Of a stretch of 64,000 bases of DNA, positions 52,024 through 62,128 are shown piece by piece; positions within the stretch are counted from its first letter, which is position 1, and every line of letters begins with the position of its first letter. The stretch is from Clitoria ternatea. Lineage: Eukaryota; Streptophyta; Magnoliopsida; Fabales; Fabaceae. Where the stretch lies: assembly GCA_037962975.1 (NCBI GenBank), contig CM075670.1, positions 234,130,242-234,194,241 on the forward strand, given 5' to 3'. The notes under the pieces are model-generated. The model had not been told where the DNA came from, searched no databases, and worked only from the letters and a program-made list of their open reading frames with translations. Position numbers and translations under genes: made by a program.

Positions 52024-53944
52024 GGACAATATTGTTTCATCCATCCAAGGTGACCAAGAGATGGCCAGGTATTGCTACAACCTGAGCCTAAATATGACAA
52101 AGTTGGAAACCTCCAATAAAAAGAGGAAACTCAATAATTCTGGAACAGCAGCTAGTTCTGTGAGCCTTGTCAACCTGGACCCTAGGGCGGATTTGAACAT
52201 TGATCCATCCAACCCATCAAAGCCCACACCGGATGGAAGTTCCAGGGACATCGTATTAGGAGACTCTCCAGAAAAGGTCACCCATATTAATGACAAGCTA
52301 GATACAGAAATAGAGCAGCGACTATTGATGCTCCTACAGGAATTCAAAGACCTCTTTGCATGGACTGCAGCCGATATGCCTGGCATAGATCCTGCTTTCT
52401 GCTGTCATAAATTATCTGTCTACCTAGAGACGAGACCTGTTGCCCAAAAGAAGAGAAGATTAGGACCAGAGAAACAGAAAATAGCTTGCCAACAAACTGA
52501 GGAATTGCTGAAGGCCGGATTTATCAAGGAAATCCGTTATTCCTCTTGGCTTTCAAATGTAGTGATGGTCCAGAAAACCAATGGCAAATGGAGAATGTAC
52601 ATTGACTCTGTGGACATCAATCGTTGCTGTCCAAAGGATCCTTATCCTCTTCCTAACATAGATCGGATGGTAGATGATTCCTCTGGCTATCAGTACCTGA
52701 GCTTTATGGATGCACACTCAGGATACAACCAAATTCTGATGTGTGAGGAGGATCAAGAGAAGACAGCTTTTATCAATGATCGTGGTGTCTTTTGTTACAC
52801 CGTTATGCCCTTCGACCTGAAGAATGCTGGGGCTACATACCAGCGCATGATTAATAAGGTGTTTGAAGGCATGTACACCAAGCTTGTCGAGGTATACATT
52901 GACGACATCATAGCCAAGACACCGGTTGGAGGTGATCATATTGAAGACCTACGCCAAGTGTTTATCCGCTTAAGAGAATTTAACATGAGGCTAAACCCAT
53001 TGAAATGCACTTTCGCTATCCCTGCTGGGAAGTTTTTGGGTTTCATGTTAACTCAACATGGTATCGAGGCCAATCTAGGGAAATGCCAAACGATTCTCAA
53101 CATGCAGAGTCCAAAAAATCTGAGAGAAGTCCAATCCCTGAATGGCAAAGTAGCAGCCTTGGCACCGTTCATGCCAAAGATGGCTTACAGGTCACTTCCT
53201 CTGTATAAAGTGCTAAAAAAGTCCAAGAAATTCGAGTGGGGACACGAACAAGAACAAGCATTCCAAGAGCTTAAGGAGGTGTTGTCCAAACCTCCTATTC
53301 TAACGAAGCTTGACCCCGAGGACACGCTCATCCTATACTTGGCTATTTCAGATGAAGCTTTGGACGTAGCCTTAGTAAAGGAAACTCCTGATGGACAGAG
53401 ACCGGTCTACTTCACTAGCAAAACATTACAAGGTGATGAGATCCGGTATCAGAAAATTGAAAAGGCCTCCCTCACTGTTGTTTGGGCCTCTCGACGGTTA
53501 CGTCCGTATTTTCACGCACATCCGATCTTGGTAAGAACGGATCTACCACTCCGCTCTGTGTTAATCAAGCCTGACCTCACTGGTAGGATGATCAAATGGT
53601 CCATTGAACTCTCAGAGTTTGATATATCCTATGAATCTCGAGGTGCTATTAAAGCTCAGGTCCTGGCCAATTTCATTATGGAAATGACAGGGATAGATCC
53701 AGATACACCTCGTGTTCATTGGACCATCTATGTTGATGGTTCATCGAATCAAAAGGGCTCTGGAGCAGGTGTAGTTCTTGAAAGTGATGATGGAGTACAC
53801 TTGGAGATCTCCCTTCGTTTTAATTTCAAAACTTCCAACAACCAAGCAGAGTACGAAGCTTGTTTGGCCGGACTACGAGCTGTGATTGACATCGGAGCTT
53901 CTGAGGCAACGCTCTACAGTGATTCACAACTCGTGATTTCATAG
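51977..53944 (+). pseudogene. Element C RT, RNase H and archaeal-type RNase H (655 aa)
   Basis: Uninterrupted for 655 codons. RT: WRMYIDSVDINRCCPKDPYP, FMDAHSGYNQI, AFINDRGVFCYTVMPFDLKN and the catalytic VEVYIDDIIAK. RNase H: ILYLAISDEALDVALVKE, IEKASLTVVWASRRLRPYF, LVRTDLPLRSVL. Second RNase H: HWTIYVDGSSNQKGSGAGVV, SNNQAEYEACLAGLRAV, LYSDSQLVIS. The dual RNase H is diagnostic for the Tat/Ogre group. It ends at TAG 53942-53944 just after LVIS, where a CAG would continue into integrase. Confidence 0.92.
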
Positions 53945-55443
53945 ATCCTGGGAGATTATCAAGTTCGTGAGCCTCAACTCCAATTGTACTTAAACTATGT
54001 CAAAGAGTTGAGAGAGAAATTCTCAAAAATGGAATTTAAACATGTTCCACGCAAAGAGAATACAAGAGCGGATATACTCTCCAGATTGGCAAGCACCAAA
54101 AAGCCAGGCAGCACCACAACGTTGGTCCAAAGCACACTGACGTCGCCCAGCATTCCTCTTTTCCCTTCTCTAAATTCCATAATGACCAATTCCCTTCATG
54201 GTGATACATGGATGACCCCCTACATTCATTATTTGGCCGATGGGCAGTTTCCTACTGATGAGAAGGAAAAGAAGAGAATAAGGAGAGAACTGCCATACTT
54301 CACTATGATAGATGGTAACCTCTACAGAAGGGGACTCTCAGTACCTTACTTAATCTGTTTGAGAGAGAATAAAGTACATAGAGTAATGGAGGAAGTACAC
54401 GAAGGACAATGTGGACACCACGCCGGAGGAAGAAGTCTGATGAGAAAAATCCTCAGAGCAGGATATTGGTGGCCCACAATGAAGCAGGACTCCATTGACT
54501 TTGTCAAGAAATATGATGCCTGCCAAAAATTTTCTAATCTTCACCACACACCGGCAGAAGAACTCTTCACATCCGCTGTTCCATGGCCGTTTTACCAATG
54601 GGGATTGGATATTTTGGGCCCTTTCCCAACTGCTCCTTGGTACATCAAATATCTCATTGTAGGGGTCGATTATTTCACTAAGTGGATTAAAGCTGAGCCG
54701 GTGGTGCATATTACTTCAGCCCGAACTCGTCGTTTTATGTATGAAAACATTATAACACGATTTGGAGTCCCAGCATGGGTTGTCACAGACAATGGCACCC
54801 AATTCACGGACAGGAAATTTACAGATTTACTTGAAGGTTAGGAATAACCTAGATATTTTCCTCCGTCGAACATCCCCAAACTAACGGCCAGGCTGAGTTG
54901 GCCAACAGGGAGGTGCTGAAAGGACTAAAAAAACGTCTTGGTGAAGCCAAGGGCAGATGGACAGACCAGTTGTGTCACGTCCTTTGGGCATATCGCACAA
55001 CGCCTCATTCTTCCACCAATGAATCCCTATATCGCCTGACCTATGGGGTGGAGGCAATGATACCTGTGGAACTGCAAATTGCTTCTACTAGGGTCAAATA
55101 CTTCTCTAAAGAAAGCAATAACATTAACTTGGCATCAGAAATGGATGTCATACAAGAACTCAGGGAAGACGCATTCATTAGAGATCAGGCCATCAAAGCC
55201 AAAGTCGCCCTTCGATACAATAAACGAGTCCAATCAAGGACTTTCAATGTTGGAGATTTGGTTTTGAGGAAAGCAAGTATGGGAAACAAATTTACTCATC
55301 AAGGTAAACTAGCCCCAAACTGGGAAGGTCCATACAGGGTATCCGAGATTGCTGGCAAAGGCTCTTACCGCCTTGAAAACCTTGATGGCACTCCAATCCG
55401 AAATAAATGGAATACCCAGAACTTGCGCATTTATTACAGCTAG
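53945..55443 (+). pseudogene. Element C integrase
   Basis: Zinc domain (His in HEGQCGHHAGG; Cys in YDACQKF, where the first Cys of the pair is Tyr), core with Asp in GLDILGPFP and Asp in VVTDNGTQF, then a stop (TAG 54839-54841) caused by a one-base loss compared with copy A (gaagggtta versus gaaggtta). In the next frame comes the third catalytic residue, Glu in NGQAELANRE, and the C-terminal domain (GDLVLRKASMGNKF, NWEGPYRVSEIAGKGSYRLE) to TAG at 55441-55443. It is split by one frameshift plus the upstream TAG. Confidence 0.9.
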
Positions 55444-57866
55444 CTACTAGAACGATACAAACTCTTCTCTCCTCTCTTGAGATTATTCAACGGAGAAATC
55501 TTTATATCATGATCCCAGCTACGCTTTTATTATAATTCTTATTTTTGTTCAATAAGAATTTCATACACCAACTTAACTCTTTCGAGTTTTTCTTATGCTG
55601 TGATTTTCAGTCTATCCGGGGTGCACAAACATATTCAGGACGGATGATCTCAACTACCCATTCTATAGTTGACGATGTAACTCCTCGAATATATGTGAAT
55701 AATTGAAGACCTGGGCACAGTAGGATTGGTCCTCTTGTAAAAACCATACTGAATCCCAGGAAGAGGGCGCAGTAGGATCAGACCTTTTCATAAGGCTGTA
55801 CCGAACCCTATTCGAAGGCCCAGATTGTAGGATTAAACCTAACTCTGGGTACGGTTAGTAAGTTTAGCTGAACACCGTTGAAGACTTGGATTGTATAATT
55901 GAACCAAACTCCGAGTACGACTAGTAGGTTTGGCCGAACGTCGGTGAAGAACGGTGAATGAATAAAACCTAACACCGACTGAAGAACGGTTAGTAGGATT
56001 AAATCGAACCCCAATGAAAGGCTTGGACTGTAGGATCAAAACCGAATCCCAATGAAAGGCTTGGACTGTAGGATCGAACCGAACTCCATATACAACAAGT
56101 AAGTTACACCGAACTTTAAATTTTCCAGAAGCACTTCTCCTGGAAATTCTTCAATCGGTAATACTTTCTCTTAAAATTCTTTATTTGAAGACATTTTAAC
56201 TTCAAAGTTCGGGTCATATTTTATCGAAGCCCGACTCATGATTTTCGACTCAGGAATAATTCACTCGGGCATGTCTCTATCTGAGGCGTATTCACCCAAA
56301 GCATTTCATTCGGAAATTCTCCATTCGAAATATTTTGCTCGGTCTTTTTCCTACTCAGAAATGCTCCACTCGGAGCTATGATATTGGAAAATGCTTTACT
56401 CAGTGAAATCCCACGCTAAAGTGCCATACTTGGGATTATTCAAAATCACTGAAAAGTACTTCCTTTAGGAATTGCCCACTCGAAAATATTTTCCCTTGGA
56501 ATTCCTTACTCGGAAATACTTCAAGTTCAATACTATACTATTAAAATTCTTCAGTCGGCAATATTTCATTAAAATCTGACTCACGAAGAATCAATCATCA
56601 CTCTCATTAACTGTGCTCGGAAATACTTTTCCTTAGAATTCCTTACTCGGAAACACTTTAAATTTAGTGTCCAACTCATGAATTCTTTAAGTCGAAAATA
56701 TTTCACTTCGGAGTTCCAATCAGTAATTATTCACTCGGAATATTTCCATCTGAAACGTATTTATGCAAACTCAGAACCTTTCTCTGACCAAAGGTATTTC
56801 CACCAAAATAGCCCACTCGGAAATTTTTCGCTCGGTGCTATACCGCGAAGAGTCGAAAATGTCTCACTCAGTGCAATCCCAATTAGTAGTATTGCATTGG
56901 GAAATACTCCCTTCGGGAGAATTTGCACTCAGAAAACTCAAGCCCGAATGAAAACTCAGATTGTAAGACTAAACTGAACTCCGAGTGTAGTAAGTACAAT
57001 CAAACCGAGTACGGCTGAAGGATCACTCAGAACCTTCCGCCCAGGAAGGATCAATCAGAACTCTTTACTCAGAAAGAATTAATCTGAGAGCTTCTACTCG
57101 GAGCTCTCACTCAGAAGAACTCTTACTCGGTGTTCTCTCTCAGAAGAACTTCCACTCGGAAGTATCACTCGAAATTCGTCCAAGATAAATTACCCGTCCT
57201 TGACATAAAATGAGTCTCAGATAAAACGTACATGTTTTTACTGGGTAACTCAAGGGGTAATGGAATTTCCCGGGTGACATGGCCAGAACCAGCCTCACTC
57301 GGAGTCACTCGTTCAGAGTCAGTTGCTCACTCGGAACTGGTCACCCAATAATGCTTGGGGACAGTATCCAATGACTAACAAGTATTCTGAAGGATGAACA
57401 CTTAGTAAAACGTCCTCGCGATTACTTCCCCTCAAGGCTAACACTGCAAGCCGTTCTCATAATAATAACGTTTTTCCTCACGACGGCATTCCCCATTACT
57501 TATACTAGGTTTGTGTATGCCAAATGTGTGATTTAAGTAAACGATTTCATCACACTAAAATATCCATACTTGACAAAAGATATTCTATCTTTTCTGTCAA
57601 ACCAAGCCTTTGGTCACTAAAGTGCCCATACGTGAGGAAAATAATTATATGTTAATATCCATTCTTCATTCTACACATTTAAATCCGGAACGGTTCATTA
57701 CACGTACAATGATTCGATTGAAGTTATTTTCAATAAACAAATGTATAAAGCAAGTTGTCTTTTTATTAATCAGATCTTGAATTACATAAGAATTGATTAA
57801 CTGATCTGGAACTAATCCCGGAATACAGCAGATTTGAATCAATAAAAACTAAAGACAAGGAAGGCA
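55444..57866 (+). other. Element C post-integrase noncoding region
   Basis: First part (55610-56110): CAGGACGGATGATCTCAA and 'gtaggat-aaaccgaac' phrases shared with element A 22480-22810. Second part (56260-57180): a CACTCGGAAAT array not seen in element A. Last part to 57866: AT-rich, no gene. ORFs such as 56678-56977 follow the repeats. Confidence 0.7.
56260..57180. repeat. CACTCGGAAATACTTC-motif array in Tat element C
   Basis: About 25 copies of 'ta/cactcggaaat(a/t)ctt' at 20-50-bp spacing. The core CTCGGAA is the same as in the chromovirus-like LTR arrays at 43910-44350 and (in complement) 47330-48330. Confidence 0.75.
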
Positions 57867-60499
57867 CTATTTCTGTTGGCTTGTCTCTCCGCCCTTTCCT
57901 TTGCCTTTATCTCCGGCCTTGCTACCCCCATCACCAGCAACTTTACCTGCATCAGCACCTGCACTTGTTCTTTCACTTCTAGGCTGCTTGGTGACACGGG
58001 TCAGAAGAGAAGGTCCTATTGACTGGCCTTTAGGGAGAGGAGCCAGCTTATACTTGGTGTTTGGCGGTTCCTCCTGACGATCGTCAACCAAAGCTACGAG
58101 TTTCCCTCCATGAAACTCATAGAACAGATCAATACTGTTCAAATTAAGTTCCACTTTAGGATTCCAGTATTGAATCTGACGTACAGCCAACCCGAAAGAT
58201 TCCTCGACTGCTTGGACACAAATATCCACATCCTCTTCCGCTCGGGCGTTGGCAGCAGTCAAATCCACTTTTAGAGCGGTAACGTCGTCATTCGAACTCG
58301 CCAACTTTAGTAACAACTCCTTCTCCTTACGAGCCCAGTCTTCAACTCCTTGGGAGTAAACGACCTTGGTCTCCTTCAATTCCTCTCCCAACTTGGCCGA
58401 ATGCTCCTTCTCCGTACAAAGGTTGGCATGAAGGTCGGAATTGATCTTCTTCTGATCAAGTGCTTGAGCCTCCAGCTCGTTAATAAGATACTTCAGCCTG
58501 GAGATTTCTTCGTCTTTTTTATCCCCCTTCTCTTTGGACGCCTTCAACTGATTCTCCAAACGCAGAATGTTCGCCCTGTCCTTGGTTGCGGCAACATTAA
58601 GATCGTTAACCTTGCCCATTAACTGGCCAAGTTTTTCGTTATCTACCGACAGCCTGCGAACCGATTTCAGAAGACCAGACAGTTTTGCCAATTGCCACTA
58701 CAAACTTGTGTTATTTCTTCACTTTCCAATGAAGTCTTCAGCTTGTAGGGAGAATCAGGGATGCATTGAGGCACTGGACCCTCATACACTAGGTATGGGG
58801 CAAGATTGGAATTGCCTGGAGGGGGACAGGAAACCTTGGGCCCAAAGTAAGAACTTATTGGCCTGGCGCCAAAGGTAATCACATTGCTGGGGGTAGCCGT
58901 TGTTGTCTATTCTTTTCCCTTTCCTTTAGAGGCCCCAGGATCAGCTGCCCCTTCGGAAGTCTTTGGTTTTTTGGGGGAGGGCTGAGACTCCGTTTTCTTG
59001 GAAGAGTCATGTTTTGCTTTCGTCCTCTTCTTACCGGCCTTTTCTCCCTCAACATTAGAGGTCGGTATGTCAGATCCGCCCTCCAATAAAGGAATATCGT
59101 CACCAGCGGACGAAGTGCGTATGATGGTCTCAACAGTAGCCTTCTTGGAATTCCGCTTTGCCTGAATATTGTTTTCAGTCGCAACGGATTTCCCTCCAGC
59201 TTTGAGGCCCTTCAACTTCTCCATCTCTGGTGACTCAGCTTTAATTTAAACTGCATAATCAGATAAAAAGACCATCAGTAACAGAAGATATCAAGACATA
59301 AAAAGAAGGAAAATAAAAAATCATAGAAAATTACGTAAGTATTCTTCGCGGGTAGTTCCCAACCCTAGCAAACGCCTGCAAGAGAAAAACTTGTGCGAGG
59401 CGGTGTATGATTGAAGAGCAGAAAGAATGGAGACCGATGTTGGGGTTAACTCGTCCTCATTGGTGTAATAAGCCTGGGACGTCAATAAAAAGTGTTCATG
59501 AGTCTAGGCCACGGGAAATTCTTGAATCCCATCTTTATTCAGCCAAAAAATTGGGTCATCGGGCTTCACACGAATCCTGGTGAAATAAGATTTGAATGAA
59601 CGCCCATCTACTTTGGCGAAGTCAATGTATGACTCGAAGTTGATGACTTTGGAGTTAGTCTAGAGGGTTATCAAACTTACTCCTCACTTCTCCTTATCCG
59701 CACAACGGACCACTTGCGTAAAATAAAAAAGCATGGCCACTGTGGGTGTGAAATTGAAGTGATCCCCAAGCACTTCAAGAGAACGGATTAACCCTCATTC
59801 ATTGGGGTGAAGCTGAGAGGGGGCGCAATCCAAAAACCTCTACACCCCCATCTAAAATTTTATGAAGGGAAGGTGTACACCTAAATTCAAAAATATGAAG
59901 TCATACATGAATATTGACCTCTCATCCGGTGTATGACAAACCCGTTCTGAGGGAAGAGGAGCCAACACCATAAAACGCTTCTTGAATTTCTCCTTTTTGA
60001 AAACCGTGAAGCGGGGCTCCAACCTTGCTCCGTCCTCCCGAGCATGGATAGACGGTGTTGAGAGAAATTCACCCGCAACCCAGCAATAAAGACGCTCCTT
60101 TTGGAGCTTAACCCAATCAATCCGGTGTGCAACTACATTGCACAGCCCAGAAGCTGTCTTCAAGATATATTGCTAAGATGGTGCTCCACTGCCAGAGGCA
60201 CTTTCTCCAGTCATCTTCTTTACGGCTAGTTTAAACACCTTCACGTTGTAATAAAAACTCACATCATCAGAGAGGTATAAATCAGCGCTCTCCTCACTCT
60301 CTCTAGAAGAGGATTCTGAAGAGGGTATTATCACCCTTCGCCTTGAATAGGGCGATGCCTCCCTCTCTGAATGAAGTGGGTTTGAATGGAAGATCACAGG
60401 GATCCTCCCACCACGACTAGAGGAAATTCAAGACAACGCTCTTCCTCCTCTTCCCCTAGGGCCAACGCGGCTCGAGCCAGCGAAACCTCTCCCAGACAT
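57867..60499 (-). pseudogene. Antisense gene of Tat element C (transposase_28-like plus coiled coil)
   Basis: ATG at 60499 gives an Arg/Gly/Ser-rich start (MSGRGFAG...). Then come an acidic Ser-rich stretch, the LQKERLYCWVAGEF and FMYDFIFLNLGVHLPF segment corresponding to the Transposase_28-like domain of copy A, and an 84-bp intron (59251-59334). After it follow a Lys-rich linker (RTKAKHDSSKK), a long coiled coil (58691-58200) and the conserved C-terminus FYEFHGGKLVALVDDRQEEPP...PLPKGQSIGP, ending at 57867. Stops interrupt it (TAG near 60172, TAA right after the intron, others). In-frame segments are long, so decay is recent. Role unknown. Confidence 0.75.
59251..59334 (-). other. Intron of the antisense gene, copy C
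   Basis: Donor CTTAC|GTAATT, acceptor TTATGCAG|TTTAAATT on the minus strand, 84 bp. Joining gives EEYL then L-stop, with IKAESPEMEKL following in the same frame; the stop is TAA where a CAA would give Gln. Confidence 0.7.
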
Positions 60500-60663
60500 T
60501 TAGAAAAACTAGAAGGAAATACGAGAAGACGAAGGAAAGGTTACCTAAGGATGAAGAAGGGTGGTGAATCAAGTATCACACAAGCAAACAATGTCTTCTT
60601 GAAATTTTTGCAGAGTTTCATCAGGAAAGCAAGACTGAGTGATTTCTGAATTCACTAAGTATT

Positions 60664-60675
60664 CCTTTTATAAGG
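60664..60675 (-). promoter_or_regulatory. Candidate TATA box of the antisense gene, copy C
   Basis: CCTTATAAAAGG on the minus strand, about 165 bp upstream of the ATG at 60499; same place and context as in copy A. TGGGCC sites lie further upstream (about 60799-60840). Confidence 0.6.
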
Positions 60676-61152
60676 GGTCAACAGACTCAATTACGGGTCG
60701 AAGGTTATGTCGTTTGCCACTAAACGACGCCATTTTGGTAAATCCAAGGCTGTCGTTTCAAACCTTAAGGTGCGAAATCAACGTCGATTCGTCAAAAGGG
60801 CCTCTCAAATGGGCCTCAGAATTTAAATTTCAGGCCCATGAAGCTCCCTAGTGATGGTTATAAAGACGTTCGCATTTAAGGCAATAATGGCTCGCCCACG
60901 TGATTAAAGGCATTAAATGTCCAATCATGAGAAACATTGTAACTGTTACTCAAATACCAAGGGTTGCAAGTTTCAAAAACTTTTAGGATTCTCGCACAAA
61001 GAATCTTTGTCCATATCCGTCCTCACGAGTGCCATGACGACGGAACCTTGGTTCCAAGAACGGATGTCTATGTGACAACGTGTATCATCCGGCATCTACA
61101 CTTCTTCTAAAACGACATAGCTTATATGAGCCACTTTACTAGTCCCTCACAC
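60676..61152. other. Upstream region of the antisense gene, up to the polypurine tract
   Basis: Noncoding. Contains 'aaacgacgccattttgg' and 'gctgtcgtttc' (partly inverted copies of each other), TGGGCC sites, and blocks shared with copy A 26330-26780 ('cacgtgatta-aaggcattaa', 'caagggttgcaagtttcaaaaac'). Confidence 0.6.
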
Positions 61153-61195
61153 AAGCTAGGGGACAAGTAGAATGATGATCTCGTCTCGATACCGG
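61153..61195 (+). other. Polypurine tract and 3' LTR stub of element C
   Basis: AAGCTAGGGGACAAG at 61153-61167, then eight bases, then TGATCTCGTCTCGATACCGG at 61176-61195, the first 20 bases of a Tat LTR (5' LTR: TGATCCGGTCTTGATACCGG). After that the match is lost and post-integrase sequence of another copy follows, so the LTR is cut off there. Confidence 0.65.
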
Positions 61196-62128
61196 ATTTG
61201 ATAACGAAATTGAAAACTCAATCCGTACCCTCACGATTGAAATGTACTTGCCCAGGACGGATGATCTCAATCACCTATTCTGTGATTTGACGATGTAACT
61301 CCTGGCGTGGTATACTCCCCAGGACGGATGTTCTCAATCACCTATCCTGTGATTTGATGATGTAACTCCTGGCATGGACAATTCCCATCATCATCCTTAT
61401 AATGGAAGCTTCTGAAGTCTCAATCTGTATCCTGACGATTGAAAAGTGTTTCCCCAGGACGGACGCTCTCAATCACCTATCCTGTGGTTTGATGATGCAA
61501 CTCCTATGATTTTGAAGGCTCAATCCGTACTCTTACGATTGAGATATATTTCCCCAGGATGAATGATCTCAATCTCCTAATTTGTGATTTAATGATGTAA
61601 CTCCTGGCATGAATAAATTCCCATCATCATCTTTATGATGAAAGATCCAACTATCATCTTTATGTATCTTTGTAGTTCCCCAAGCCCGGAATAATACTCT
61701 CACATTGGACAATGTTTTCATCTCCAATGAGAATAATACAAACTAATACTAGTCATCCGTCCTGTGACACCGCTACTGTGAAAAACGGATCGACTCATTT
61801 TCTACCCAAAGGAATTAAGGATGATGCCCTATGACAGGTACCTATTCCTTAACATACCTGCACTTGGGGACAGTATTCATTTATATATCTTTCCGTTCTA
61901 AAATTATATGATTTTCTGAGGTGATTATTTCAATCCAACCTCAACATTAGCCCTACAAAGCGAATTATCAATTACTGAAATGATATATACATCTAAGTCA
62001 TATTATTCTTCATGAAGTATTAAAGACAAAATTCTGAAAGGGAATTTTATTTATTCGTGAAGAGCAAGATTACATGTAATACCGGAGTTGATCCCAGAAC
62101 ACAACTTTACATATAAAAAATAGCAAGA
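61196..62128 (+). mobile_element. Tat copy F: post-integrase noncoding region
   Basis: Four to five copies of CCAGGACGGATGATCTCAATC...GTGATTTGA-GATGTAACTCCTGGC (61250-61620), the phrase seen after integrase in A and C. Then 'cacttggggacagtattc' (61861), which parallels 'tgcttggggacagtatcc' in C (57352). No gene on the plus strand. The left part of this copy, including gag-pol, is absent. Confidence 0.65.

Larger units (their letters stand above)
49175..61195 (+). mobile_element. Tat-type Ty3/gypsy element C, nearly complete
   Basis: 5' LTR, primer site, gag, protease, RT, RNase H, second RNase H, integrase, a post-integrase repeat region, an antisense gene, polypurine tract and about 20 bp of the 3' LTR, after which sequence of another Tat copy (F) follows. 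About 12 kb. It has relatively few breaks in pol compared with element A and is the best reference copy of the family in this window. Confidence 0.88.
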
